Shown here: positions 8,801-17,856 of the stretch, piece by piece
Position numbering within the stretch: the first letter of the stretch is position 1
How the letters are laid out: the number at the start of each line of letters is the position of its first letter
Virus record (IMG/VR): IMGVR_UViG_3300012936_000056
Coordinates: 1-37,202 of that record
DNA: 37,202 bases
Reading direction: 5' to 3' (one strand)
Source of the DNA: a virus
The notes under the pieces: generated by a model
The model's database searches: none
The model's input: the letters and a program-made list of their open reading frames with translations, nothing else
What the model was told of the DNA's origin: nothing
Made by a program: the position numbers and the translations under genes

Positions 8801-8946
8801 TAGCTATTTATATTAATTAAACTTTTAGAGTCTATGTTTTGGTCGTAAATATATGTTGTAGGATCAGAATTTTTGTATTCTACTTTTAGTAAACTTTCTA
8901 CTTTGTTTTTAACAAAATTTTTGTGTGTTAAAGGTATGAAAGTCAT
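5818..8946 (-). CDS. Large Asn-rich structural protein with LamG-like domain and tail-type C-terminal module
   Basis: This 1042-residue protein is about 14% Asn over its first 220 residues by hand count. A LamG/concanavalin-A-like sandwich covers about residues 240-470. Its typical elements are RWYNLSLNYF (333-342), GFFIDGVKLFE (352-362), ICLGNRP (378-384) and the closing strand GEIHDIRIYSDVL (448-460). LamG folds often bind glycans. The C-terminus (about 965-1042) matches that of the next upstream gene, the 541-residue protein: an IPARKGLF segment, then VYITDINLHDENLNIVAKAK and a final FRLKMDY. I saw no signal peptide or membrane helix. It is probably a virion surface or baseplate-associated fibre protein that takes part in attachment. 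Ribosome site AAGGA. It overlaps the resolvase start by one base. The precise virion location is unknown. Confidence 0.8.
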   Translation of the reverse strand: MTFIPLTHKNFVKNKVESLLKVEYKNSDPTTYIYDQNIDSKSLININSYRNFSTSELNLNGNESDLSIALKRVDLKNLYTYISENDHFYESYSIITPDDPIPSNVNTQNYFTKRKEYQDKIENYRSFNGNQYQDIVNYTVNNSDIKSFLFRNSYKIDRIEQHFLPDSFSLQKKNYVKNRLYGDYKKDYSLDFYNDLNYGYCNWNSINFFSQRFDNNLNHSNCIIWPNTIKSNGENQYNFINRNSFNLSLYFNLRKNYSSESNPECIFHVPNVISIYIIRNTSSLKHRIGITLGEKTKNNLKSYLTLNDLVTDVVKDDIEGLYLSSVLNILNNRWYNLSLNYFKNQNNQVNLGFFIDGVKLFETEIVENRENYTGNSFICLGNRPIYGNNVNYSHVFYQIFAREFDKDISLGKENEWQDDGQILTSDPNYTGNITFENRVNSNSESFHGEIHDIRIYSDVLNVDFINNNICNKTIEDIELEENIEFYVPVFYVPYFIKKRGSFNANATKINLRYSCIFNPFLANTCGGLEVSSENYLTDFIKHTKPNIVIGGKEEDYIYRDFFSISNSSLLSYTDDHNDIKTGILQKSIYNKNLKDSSHSNRLININSNISYRNLLILPNDNGIQDVYFEPINSIINEYSNNSIKLDDSLFNETLNFNITVENIHKNKNYNYSWNLDNSRSNNITPERLLDIDDNINVLVKNPNFLNYNEQDIDTIQSFFEDFFNVDDNGEVSDLATIFDVGLENINVTPNISKDKLFNYSNFIFHDNIITNVSEIDLDRQDINLNNYTSDEKLRVLNLEQECKEIYQISFSNPILRHYKESISDLVNRSSTDNSHTESLEYKNTQIQFLRLPVPYSVINKDYDSIFTTIFDIPSKFYNKNIKKDTFEILDDNVSTSNGNINLKFSDNKNGGLYRDNCKTKVASWNYVGHIFYKDGIASLNRPELVYFGEDDFSCNFFSNSYLYVNEINIPARKGLFDKSSNKSYNEDLRHDESAFNSEESFVYITDINLHDENLNIVAKAKLARPAPKKLSDSILFRLKMDY

Positions 8947-8955
8947 ACTTTTTCC

Positions 8956-10581
8956 TTAGTAATCAAGTCTTATTCTAATTGATAAGTCAGTTTCAGGATT
9001 TTTCTCTATAGGTCTTGATGTTTTTGCAACAGCTAACAAATCTCCGTTTGCATCATATAAACCAACAGTAGTTACAAAACAAAAAGGCTCTTCTCCATTA
9101 AGCGCAATAATTTCACCATCACTATTTGTATAAGATGGATTTGTGGAATAATTTAATTGTGAAGGTGCTGCTCTACAAAATATTAAAGATGAATTAATCG
9201 CGGTTTCATTTCTAAAAGCAATAGAAGAAGACTGATCTCTTCCAAATCTTGTATCACATAAATGATCAATAACACCATCTATTGTTCCACTTGTCCATAA
9301 ACTAGGATAAAGCTTTCCGTTATGTAAAGTTACTCCATCAATTTCTTCAAAAGTAGTTTGATCATAGTATGCATCTCTTTGTGCAGAAGTCATTTGACTC
9401 CAAATAGGATATAAACCAGATGCAGGTGGATTATCACCACCTGCTACATCATTAATTTGATTATCACCATCAGCATGATACCAAACAGACATTATTTCAG
9501 TGCTAGCATCATCTTTAACAGCTATAAAACTTTGAAATTCTACTCTTGTGTTTCCTGTATCATCTAATTTGTAAACAGGATAGTACCATTTTTCCTCACC
9601 TGCATTTTGACCATCTTTTCTACCAAAAATCGCAAAAGGACCATTTACGTCGAAAGATAAATTTGTTCTTCTTGTTGAAGTTATTTCTCCTCTAATGTAT
9701 TGATCTGGATCAAAAGTTCTTTCAACATCTAAGATTATAATTCCACTATCATAAAAAATTAAACCAACGTGACTTCCTGAAGAGTCTGTTAAAGTTGATA
9801 TTTCCCCAGAAACTGGACTTACTGTAGTATTTGTAGCAGATAAAACGTCGGTAATTAAAGTTTGTGCTGTGTTTGCTGAATTTGCAATTGTAATTTCTTC
9901 TGTAAGATTTGTTGTACTTGATCCTACTTGATTATCATTTGCAACGTCTATAAATTCCGAAAACAGTCTGTTAGCGTTTTTATAAATCTTAAGACCAAAA
10001 GATCCTTTTCTAATGTTGTCTCTTGTAAACAAACGTCTAAAGCAAAGAAAAATAGCACCTCTAATTTTTTTTGAAGTTGTTCCTGACTTCTTTTGATCAT
10101 CTGTAATATCTGCAGCTTCTGCAGTTACGTCATGTGGTAGAAAAAAAGTAGAATCTGCGTCGCCTAAAAGATTTTGAGCAAATTGTTTATAAATACTTAC
10201 TTTTTCTCTCATCATAGGTAGTTTTGCAGAATCTGTAAAAATTAATTTACCACCACCGTCTTCAGTTGGATTTAAATTATTTACTGTGATTGTATTACCA
10301 TCAGCACTTTTTTCCATTAAAGAACCAATTGTAACGTCAAATAGAGGGTTTGAAGTTCCTAAATTAAATTCTTGATCGTGTACAGTTTGAAAAAGAGAAC
10401 TAGTAAAAGTTTGTTGATCTACACCGCCACTTGTAAAAACTTCATAAGATTTTCTTGTATTTGAACTAACACTAGCAATATCAGATTGTACAACATCCAC
10501 AAGTTGCTGGACTGATGTTTTTGATGTATTAATGTTACTTTGATCTATTGTTATAAAAGATCCTGTTAATTGATTTGCCAT
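8956..10581 (-). CDS. Conserved phage structural protein (baseplate/tail type), 541 residues
   Basis: This protein is much less Asn-rich than most of its neighbours (about 7% over the first 200 residues) and richer in Gly, Ala and Thr. Its architecture resembles, from memory, a structural protein family of marine T4-like phages. It has an N-terminal segment with SLFQTVHDQEFNLGTSNPLF (62-81), a REKVSIYKQFAQNLLGD stretch (125-141), a GAIFLCFRRLFTRDNI motif (175-190), then a C-terminal module (462-541) with NYSTNPSY, TTVGLYDANGDLLAVAK and IRIRLDY at the very end. That last module recurs in the 1042-residue protein downstream. No catalytic motif is visible. Strong AAAGGTAA ribosome site. The better-conserved composition suggests a core particle role rather than a variable fibre. 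Exact role is not known to me. Confidence 0.8.
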   Translation of the reverse strand: MANQLTGSFITIDQSNINTSKTSVQQLVDVVQSDIASVSSNTRKSYEVFTSGGVDQQTFTSSLFQTVHDQEFNLGTSNPLFDVTIGSLMEKSADGNTITVNNLNPTEDGGGKLIFTDSAKLPMMREKVSIYKQFAQNLLGDADSTFFLPHDVTAEAADITDDQKKSGTTSKKIRGAIFLCFRRLFTRDNIRKGSFGLKIYKNANRLFSEFIDVANDNQVGSSTTNLTEEITIANSANTAQTLITDVLSATNTTVSPVSGEISTLTDSSGSHVGLIFYDSGIIILDVERTFDPDQYIRGEITSTRRTNLSFDVNGPFAIFGRKDGQNAGEEKWYYPVYKLDDTGNTRVEFQSFIAVKDDASTEIMSVWYHADGDNQINDVAGGDNPPASGLYPIWSQMTSAQRDAYYDQTTFEEIDGVTLHNGKLYPSLWTSGTIDGVIDHLCDTRFGRDQSSSIAFRNETAINSSLIFCRAAPSQLNYSTNPSYTNSDGEIIALNGEEPFCFVTTVGLYDANGDLLAVAKTSRPIEKNPETDLSIRIRLDY

Positions 10582-10599
10582 ATTTTAAATTACCTTTAA

Positions 10600-11346
10600 T
10601 TAAGTATTTGGTTGAGAAATTTGTATTGGAATTACAATAGAAGCACCAGATGATTCTCCAATAACTTGAATTGAAGTATTTATTCTATTTGCATTACCTA
10701 TTGTTGAAAACTTTGCAAAAGAATTAGAAGTTACAACTCCATAAGATTTAATTGTAAATTCTGCACTTTTTTGATTTAACCAAGCTCCGTTAGTTTCATT
10801 TGCTGTAGAAACTTCATAAGTTTTAATACCATTTAAATCAGTATCAATAAAAGTAGCACTTGTATTTCCAGTAATATCTAATAAAGCTCCATGTAACTTA
10901 ATTATAAAAATATCATCCGTAATGTTTGGGTTGAGTGTCGAATTAGCATCGATAGTAGTTAAGAAATTTTTAATCTTAACAGTAACTTCAGAATCTTGCG
11001 CATCGTCAGAGTTTGTAAGTGTAATTGCAGTTGTTAAACCATCATCTCTAACTAATTTAGGTAATTCATTAATTCTTGTTAAAGGATTAGGGAAAGAAAT
11101 AATTGGATGTTTTATTGCAATATTTTCATTAGGATTAGCTTCAAATACAGGAGTATTTTTAATAATTTTTTCTTTGCCTATTGTAAGTCCATATTTTGTA
11201 AGTAGCGAATAATCAATTTCATCATCTCCAAACGAAAAAGCTTCAATACTAAAAGATCCGTTATTTTTAGATAAAAGCTCACGTCCTCGCTCAGTTAGAA
11301 CTGCATCAATAATAATATTGTTTGTTGCGTGATTTAAAAATCCCAT
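10600..11346 (-). CDS. Structural protein with conserved N-terminal 'VLTERGR' module, 248 residues
   Basis: The N-terminus IIIDAVLTERGRELLSKN followed by SFGDDEIDY (to about residue 46) is a pattern I associate with virion structural proteins of T4-like marine phages. The rest is beta-rich and Thr/Asn/Ser-rich, ending in IVIPIQISQPNT, without catalytic motifs, signal peptide or membrane helix. The same N-terminal pattern occurs in the 356-residue protein at 20301-21371, so the two probably share a fold and possibly a docking surface. The gene lies 18 bases before the 541-residue gene and likely works with it. Its ribosome site AAAGGTA is about 12 bases from the ATG, and its core is complementary to ACCTTT upstream in the gap, so translation might be modulated. 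The identity of the virion part is not established. Confidence 0.78.
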   Translation of the reverse strand: MGFLNHATNNIIIDAVLTERGRELLSKNNGSFSIEAFSFGDDEIDYSLLTKYGLTIGKEKIIKNTPVFEANPNENIAIKHPIISFPNPLTRINELPKLVRDDGLTTAITLTNSDDAQDSEVTVKIKNFLTTIDANSTLNPNITDDIFIIKLHGALLDITGNTSATFIDTDLNGIKTYEVSTANETNGAWLNQKSAEFTIKSYGVVTSNSFAKFSTIGNANRINTSIQVIGESSGASIVIPIQISQPNT

Positions 11347-11357
11347 TTTTAAGTAAT

Positions 11358-11398
11358 ACCTTTCTTTTTAATAAATATAACTTATTCTATTTAAAGGT
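11358..11398 (-). promoter_or_regulatory. Possible hairpin covering the ribosome site of the 248-residue gene
   Basis: In the 58-base gap, the mRNA-sense strand has ACCTTT (11398-11393) and the complementary AAAGGT (11363-11358), which is the core of the ribosome site. Between them lies an inner stem AATAA/TTATT (11386-11382 with 11374-11370) around a 7-base loop, separated by a symmetric 6 by 6 internal loop. The stem is AU-rich and may be weak, so this is a candidate only. Confidence 0.3.
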
Positions 11399-11404
11399 TA
11401 AATT

Positions 11405-13027
11405 TTATTCTTCAAACTCAAACCCATTTATATTTATTTCATTGCTTAATTTTTGTCCATTTTCTAAACTAAATATTCCTAATTTATAATTACCTTTTAA
11501 TAATTTTATATAAGTTTCGTCTTTTTCAAAAGAAAAACATTCAGGTGTAGCAAAAACACTTATTTTTTTAACTTTTTCTTCAAAAGGTGTATTACTAACT
11601 ATATAATCATCATTATTAAAAAACTTAGTTTTTCTAGGTAAAAGTAAATTTGGCATATGCAAAGGTGCACCAGCTTTACTTACAGTATCAATTATGCATT
11701 TTCTTTGTTTACTATCAAAAACTACAGCTATCTGTGTTCCATAGTTTGAAGTAAAACCTCTTGCATCTATTGAACATATTGTGTATATTTGTATTATTTC
11801 TTTTTTAAAATCTTTATCAATAAAAACAGTTTTATGATTATCAACTTTTTCTACGATATCATCATCGACTTGAACATTTCTTTCATAAAGATCAAAACTG
11901 CTATGAAATTCAATTTGATGTATAATCTTGTAAGGATTTTCTAAACTATCTCTTTTGAAAATTTGATATCCTTTTATATCACCTTGCATGTCAACAGGCT
12001 TGTTCCACTTTATTCTTAAATTGTCATTAATTAAATCAATTTTCATAAAAGAAGGTGCTTCAGGTCTTATAGTTTCTTTACACTCTATTTGATCTGTAAT
12101 GTAAGGATAGTCACAAACTAAAAAAGTATCTATAGTATTATAGTCATTTTTGCTTGGTATCGACATTAAAAACGTAGGGTATATTATGTAAAAATAAGTA
12201 CTTCCATAAACCACATTATTGTCTTTGATTACTAATCTATCGTTTATTTTATAAATATTAGTTGATGTAGATGATTCTTCTCTTTCATTACTTTTAAAAA
12301 AAGATGAAGATTTAAAAACCGGTTCATCTAGAATTTCATCAATTTTATATTTTTCTACTAAATGACCTACATATTTATAATAACATGTATCAAAACCAAA
12401 CATTGAGTGTCTTTGAAAAGGCACAAAATTTTCTGTAATTCTAATTTCAGATTGATCTCTATTTACACCGTCTTGCTCATTTTTCTGCAGCAAGTTTTCA
12501 AAAATATTAATAGATTGTGTTAAGTCTTGAGTAAAAAAAACACTGTTGTTGTTATTTTCATAAAAATTATCTTTTATGACTTTGTTTATACTAGCTTTAT
12601 GATTTAACTTCATAAAATCAACAGCTTCAGAAAAATCACTACTCTGAATATTGAAAAAATTATTAATTTTATTAATTTCTTTATCCTTTTTGTCAAAAAC
12701 TACATCAATATAATCTTTGTTTCTATCATGTAGTTTGTTAAAAAAATTTAAATTATTATTATCAAGTGTTAAAGGATAAGTCAAGCTATTTAAGTCAATT
12801 AAATTAATAAAATTAATTAAATTATTATATCTTGTATGTTTATTTCTATCATATTTTGCTTTTGTTGTAATATCTAACTCAATAAATCTTGTAGGATTAA
12901 TGTTATTATTAATAATTTTAACATCTTTACCAGGTTCAGACTCATTACTTTCATAGAAATTGTATATAAATCTTTCATTTACGTTTGTTGAAAAGTCTGT
13001 GCTATTTAAAAAATCAAAATTAATCAT
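11405..13027 (-). CDS. Structural protein with fibronectin-III-like domain, 540 residues
   Basis: The first 200 residues are Asn/Asp-rich, probably partly helical, and unrecognised. From about residue 321 to 437 there is a fibronectin-type-III-like sandwich. It begins RPEAPSF, continues LRIKWNKPVDMQGDIKGYQI (337-356) with FKRD, and closes with IIQIYTICSIDARGFTSNYG (411-430). The tail has SKAGAPLHMPNLLLPR (450-465). I associate this FN3 plus 'GAP-x-PN' arrangement with tail or baseplate proteins of large phages; the association is from memory. FN3 domains in phage tails often help particles bind cell-surface material weakly. The ATG at 13027 has AAGGTAA upstream, 4 bases after the 1602-residue gene, so the two are tightly co-translated. 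No enzyme motif is seen. Confidence 0.75.
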   Translation of the reverse strand: MINFDFLNSTDFSTNVNERFIYNFYESNESEPGKDVKIINNNINPTRFIELDITTKAKYDRNKHTRYNNLINFINLIDLNSLTYPLTLDNNNLNFFNKLHDRNKDYIDVVFDKKDKEINKINNFFNIQSSDFSEAVDFMKLNHKASINKVIKDNFYENNNNSVFFTQDLTQSINIFENLLQKNEQDGVNRDQSEIRITENFVPFQRHSMFGFDTCYYKYVGHLVEKYKIDEILDEPVFKSSSFFKSNEREESSTSTNIYKINDRLVIKDNNVVYGSTYFYIIYPTFLMSIPSKNDYNTIDTFLVCDYPYITDQIECKETIRPEAPSFMKIDLINDNLRIKWNKPVDMQGDIKGYQIFKRDSLENPYKIIHQIEFHSSFDLYERNVQVDDDIVEKVDNHKTVFIDKDFKKEIIQIYTICSIDARGFTSNYGTQIAVVFDSKQRKCIIDTVSKAGAPLHMPNLLLPRKTKFFNNDDYIVSNTPFEEKVKKISVFATPECFSFEKDETYIKLLKGNYKLGIFSLENGQKLSNEININGFEFEE

Positions 13028-13031
13028 TTTA

Positions 13032-16000
13032 TTACCTTATTATTTCTACTTTAAAATAAACATTAAAGTTGTCAACATTAAAATTATCTATTGAAACCTT
13101 ACTATTATCATTAATAAAATTATCTATTAGAAAGTCTAAAGGAATATCTAACATTTTATAAATAGAAAGTAAATCGCTGTCTGCATTTAGTTGAATATTA
13201 GTTTCTTCTATTAAATCATTATTTTTAATATCAATATATTTAAAGTTTCTAGGATTAATTGGAATACAGTATGTATCATAGTAAGTGTTATTATACAATA
13301 AATCATCAACATATTGTAAATTACCAATCTTATTTATATAATCTACAAGCATATAAAAAGTTGTATTATCTTGTACACTAGTATAATCACTAGGAATACT
13401 AAAACTATCTAAGCCTTCTATTACTTTACTTTCTATTTTTGATCTTTTGTGATCGAATATATTAAAAAACTCTTTTTCAGTTAAAGCATTGATTCGCCTA
13501 ATAATGTTTTTATCTATTTGTCTGTCGCTATTATTGTATTGACTTATGTTGTAAAGATAACTTTTTAAATTTTTGCTTTTACTTGATGACAAATGACAAT
13601 AAATTAAGTATTTAGTAAGGTTTGAAGCATCAATATCTTCAGAAATGTTAAATTTAATTTTTATTGCATTTTTAAGACTTTTAAAAACATTATTGTTTTC
13701 GTCTAACAAGTTATTTGTATCATCAACATAAAGTCTTTCAGTAATATTTTTATTTGGATTAAAATAACCTAAAAAGTTACTCGACGTATTTGTATCTGAA
13801 GGGCTTAAAAAGTTTAAGTCAGTCAAAAGAGGTGAATAAATAAAAACTTTAGGAATATAGTAATGATTTAAATTAAATTGATCCACAACATAAACAGTAA
13901 ATTTAATTATTGTATTCAAAGAAAAGTCTTTAACTAGTTGATTTTTTATACCAAAGCTATAGAAACTAGAGTTATAAAAATCAATATTATTTTGCCCAAA
14001 TACTTCCTTACTAAGAACATTATCATCAAAATTAAAATTACGTCTATTCAAAAGATTTTTTTCAATATTTTTTATAGTTGTAAAAAAACCACTATTACTT
14101 TGATTTTTATATATTGACAAATCACCATTATTAGTATTGTTTTCAATATAAGTTTTATATTTACTATTTAAATAATTACTTTTCTCATAGCTTTTACTTA
14201 GCTTATTTATAAATGCCATATTATAAAAATTTTCTTCAATAATATCAACTTTGTAATCTTGAAGATATGATTTTAATTCATCAAAAGACTCGCTACTTGT
14301 TAATTCTGATCTTTCTTTTAATAAATTTTCTTCTAAATGAAGAATATATGCATTTATCATATCAAAATAAAAAGACTGCTTAAGATCTGAATCATACAAA
14401 CTATTAATAATATTATTTAAATTTTGAGTAATTGCAGAATTCCATGTAGTTTGATCAGCAGCAAAAAGAGATTCAAAATTTTGTGATGATTCAGACAAAT
14501 TCAAAAAACTAAAACCATCTTCATTTTCAAAATTTTCAACTATTTTTTTAATATCAACAATACTTAAACTATGTATATTTGAATCTTTTAAACTTTCATT
14601 AATTTCAAAATCAATTTCTCTATTTCTGTCTGAATTGTTTAAACTACTTAATAAAACAGGCACATCAAAAAATTCGTCAAGTGGATTTGGAACGTCTAAA
14701 TTTAAGTCTTTTATTAAAAACATAGACTTGAATGCATATGATCTTTGTATTCTATTAAAATAAATAAAATATATTTCGCTATAAAGTTCAATTATTTCAT
14801 TTATGTAACTCAATATATCTAGATTGTTTTCAATATATTCGTCAATTTGACTTTCTTCTTCAAAGTTTTTATTGCTATATTCAGTGTCTGTAGTTCTTAA
14901 AAAAGATTGAATATTTTTACATATGCTGTTAAAAATCATATTTTTCTTACTGCAGGTTTCGTCAAAATGATCTTCAATCAATATGCTTTTTAGACTTAAA
15001 TCTTTAATTCTTCTTATTGTTTTTTGTTTATTAGCATCTTCAAATATTGGTTTTGAAGAAATTGTAACTCTTGTTTTTATATTTTTACTATTAGTAATAT
15101 CAAAATCATTTGTTAATATATCAACTTTTGTAACAACATCATCGCTGTTTTTAACTAAATTTAATCTATTTTTATACTCACAGAAAAAATTTGTATCTAC
15201 ATTAATAAAGTCACCATAAAAATTATCTCCTGCAAAAGAAAAAGTTTCTCCTCCTTGATAGATATGAAAAGGCAAAGGTATATTAACAAAATTATAGTTT
15301 AAAAACAATAATTTCATAAATCTTTCATTTATATTTAATAAATTAAAATTTTTAAACGTTTTGTAATTCGAAGAGTTGTTTTTTAAAGATTTAAGGTTTT
15401 CTTCGTTAAACAAATTTTTTCTAATAATTTTTAAATTTTCTGATGAGTTTATTATTTCATCTAAAAAGCTATTACTACCATCTTCACTATCTAGATCAAA
15501 ATCTTCTTGCTCAATTTCATCTATTTTATAAGCATAATCAGATGATTTTAATCTTTGAATAGTGGAATTAGTAACAGAATCTAATAAAATTGCTTTTTTA
15601 AAAAATCTTTTTGAAATTGTATCTTTTACTTTAGCAGAATTAGAATCTAAAGTATTTTTGTTGTTATAATAGTAATTTAAATAAATAGATTGATTTAAAC
15701 TGTAATCAAAATACTCGTCAAAATCAACACTTTCAGCTTCTAGCGTTAAGTTTTTTAGCATATTATAGAAAAAAGTCGAAGAACTAAAAAACTCATTTTT
15801 TGGGTAGTAATTTGCAAGTAATTTTTTAAAATTATTAGCTATGTCTTCTCTATCAGTATTTACCTCAGAGTCTGTTTTTAGTAAAGAGTCTAATCCAAAA
15901 AAGCTGGTATTATTAATTTCATAATTTGCAACAAGATCAGCGTGACTATAAACAATATTTTCTTGTTCACTTTTGTCAGTAAAAAGTAAACTAAATATTT

Positions 16001-17840
16001 TATTATTTTTATCTATTACTGACAAATCATCTTTATCTTCTAAACAATGAGACAATATAATATTATCACTATTTTCAATGTTATTGCTTTTTATATTTGT
16101 TATTATTTCATTTAAAAAGCTTATATCAATATTTTGATTTTCAATTTTTTTAATTTTTATACTTTTTACAAGCTGATCTATTTTTATTTTGTAAGATAAT
16201 TCGTTGTTTATTAAATCTAAGTGTAAGTCTGTATCTAAATTTTTTTCTAGTTTAAATCCTGTGTTTGTTACCAGCTCTCCATCTCTTATTCTAAAATTAT
16301 TTATTCCTTGATCAAGTATTATTGCAGGAAGATTTTTATAATACAATAAAAATCTCATATCTTCAAGAGTATTTCTTTTAAAAACTGAAAGATTTTTGTT
16401 AAGAATTAAAAGTGCTATTAAACTAGCTTTAGTTTTTCCTTGTACGTTACTTATAAACCTGTCATAAATTCTTTTAAAAGAATCTTCGCTATTTATACTA
16501 TCTAATAATTGATTTGTAATATTATGACTCAAACCTTGGATTCTTGGATTTACAAAAGAATCATCACCTCTTCTAACATAGTCAAGTAAAGTTTCATTTG
16601 ATAAGTTTTCTGAGCTATTTGCTTTTCCAGTAATAAAATTATTAATGGTTTTAGCTAAATCAAAAATTTTGCCATAATTTCCTTGATTATTAAAAAAAGG
16701 TGCTGCATCATTAAAAGGTGAAGGTTGAAACTTATATAAATTTCTAAAAAAATAGTAAAAAGAAGGACCGTCAGTCAATGAAAATCTATAAAATGAAGGA
16801 TCTGCTTTACTTATAATTCCTTTTTTGTCATAAAGTCTTTGACTATTAAGTAATTCTCCCATTTCTTCGAAATTATTAGTTTGGGCTATTTCTGTAAATT
16901 CTGATAAATCACTACTTCCGTCAAATTCTGATTTAAAGTTTACAAGCTTTATGTTACTATTGTCTTCTTGATCAAAATAGTTTAATAAATTAGATTTTTT
17001 AGAGTTTTCATTTAAAAAATCAAATATTTTAAAATCTGAAATTTCTGACTTCAAGTTTAAATTATTTTCATTTTCAAAATCAATAAATTCTAAAGAAACT
17101 TCACTTTTGTAGTTTTCTAAAAAAGAACCAGGAGAAATTGTATAAAAGCTTCTTGCCAAATTAATAAAATTTTGAATAATAATATCGTTTGTATTAGTTT
17201 TTATTGGTTTAAAATATTCGCTTGTTGAAGTATTATATATAAAAGTCATCCCTTCTTTAAGCTTTTCACGACTAAAGTTGTTAGAAGAACTAGTTCTAAT
17301 TCGCTGTTTCAACCTGTTGTTTTCTTTAACTTTTTTTGAGTTACTTATTTGAATTTTATTTTCATCAAAAAACTTTGTAATTTGAAAAAAGTAGTCAGAA
17401 GAGTTTTCGTCTATAACACTTTTTTTGAGCTCAAAGTTAAAACTATTTCTTTTGATCCTATTAGTTTTTTCTTCTATTCCATTTTTAATTTTTTCTATAA
17501 TAAATTGACTTCTATTAAGTTTACTAGTAAATAAATTATGTAAAAAATTAGAATTGTTTGCTCTTATGTTTACAAATAAGTCAAACTTATTAGTTATCTT
17601 ATTGAATTTGCTCTCTAAAATTGATTCCTTGTAACTTAAGACACTTTCAACTGTAGAGTCTGTAATAGGGTTAGAAAAAGTATTTTTTTCAACTGCATAA
17701 AGAAAATCAACTTTATTTTCTAATTCACTTTCTTCAATGTTGTAAATAAAGTTATTTATATTTTGAAAGCTTTGAGTGTCAGATCTGGCTAGTGTTATTT
17801 CTCGAGGAAAATCACTTCTTGAATTAGGAGTTATAATCAT
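13032..17840 (-). CDS. Giant Asn/Ser-rich protein of unknown function, 1602 residues
   Basis: I do not recognise this protein. It is one open frame of 1602 residues, very rich in Asn, Ser, Lys, Ile and Asp, with almost no Cys. It has long predicted helical stretches in the middle (for example near residues 1050-1240, rich in Glu/Asn/Leu) and a more beta-like C-terminus (FKVEIIR at the end, preceded by VYVVDQFNLNHYYIPKVFIY around residue 1320). There is no signal peptide, clear membrane helix, protease or hydrolase motif, or collagen-like or heptad repeat. Setting in the structural block argues for a virion or baseplate-periphery protein. A chaperone or an injected internal protein is also possible. 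It starts with a strong GAAGGTAA ribosome site after the longest gap in the window. Confidence 0.7.
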   Translation of the reverse strand: MIITPNSRSDFPREITLARSDTQSFQNINNFIYNIEESELENKVDFLYAVEKNTFSNPITDSTVESVLSYKESILESKFNKITNKFDLFVNIRANNSNFLHNLFTSKLNRSQFIIEKIKNGIEEKTNRIKRNSFNFELKKSVIDENSSDYFFQITKFFDENKIQISNSKKVKENNRLKQRIRTSSSNNFSREKLKEGMTFIYNTSTSEYFKPIKTNTNDIIIQNFINLARSFYTISPGSFLENYKSEVSLEFIDFENENNLNLKSEISDFKIFDFLNENSKKSNLLNYFDQEDNSNIKLVNFKSEFDGSSDLSEFTEIAQTNNFEEMGELLNSQRLYDKKGIISKADPSFYRFSLTDGPSFYYFFRNLYKFQPSPFNDAAPFFNNQGNYGKIFDLAKTINNFITGKANSSENLSNETLLDYVRRGDDSFVNPRIQGLSHNITNQLLDSINSEDSFKRIYDRFISNVQGKTKASLIALLILNKNLSVFKRNTLEDMRFLLYYKNLPAIILDQGINNFRIRDGELVTNTGFKLEKNLDTDLHLDLINNELSYKIKIDQLVKSIKIKKIENQNIDISFLNEIITNIKSNNIENSDNIILSHCLEDKDDLSVIDKNNKIFSLLFTDKSEQENIVYSHADLVANYEINNTSFFGLDSLLKTDSEVNTDREDIANNFKKLLANYYPKNEFFSSSTFFYNMLKNLTLEAESVDFDEYFDYSLNQSIYLNYYYNNKNTLDSNSAKVKDTISKRFFKKAILLDSVTNSTIQRLKSSDYAYKIDEIEQEDFDLDSEDGSNSFLDEIINSSENLKIIRKNLFNEENLKSLKNNSSNYKTFKNFNLLNINERFMKLLFLNYNFVNIPLPFHIYQGGETFSFAGDNFYGDFINVDTNFFCEYKNRLNLVKNSDDVVTKVDILTNDFDITNSKNIKTRVTISSKPIFEDANKQKTIRRIKDLSLKSILIEDHFDETCSKKNMIFNSICKNIQSFLRTTDTEYSNKNFEEESQIDEYIENNLDILSYINEIIELYSEIYFIYFNRIQRSYAFKSMFLIKDLNLDVPNPLDEFFDVPVLLSSLNNSDRNREIDFEINESLKDSNIHSLSIVDIKKIVENFENEDGFSFLNLSESSQNFESLFAADQTTWNSAITQNLNNIINSLYDSDLKQSFYFDMINAYILHLEENLLKERSELTSSESFDELKSYLQDYKVDIIEENFYNMAFINKLSKSYEKSNYLNSKYKTYIENNTNNGDLSIYKNQSNSGFFTTIKNIEKNLLNRRNFNFDDNVLSKEVFGQNNIDFYNSSFYSFGIKNQLVKDFSLNTIIKFTVYVVDQFNLNHYYIPKVFIYSPLLTDLNFLSPSDTNTSSNFLGYFNPNKNITERLYVDDTNNLLDENNNVFKSLKNAIKIKFNISEDIDASNLTKYLIYCHLSSSKSKNLKSYLYNISQYNNSDRQIDKNIIRRINALTEKEFFNIFDHKRSKIESKVIEGLDSFSIPSDYTSVQDNTTFYMLVDYINKIGNLQYVDDLLYNNTYYDTYCIPINPRNFKYIDIKNNDLIEETNIQLNADSDLLSIYKMLDIPLDFLIDNFINDNSKVSIDNFNVDNFNVYFKVEIIR

Positions 17841-17856
17841 TATATATTACCTTCAT

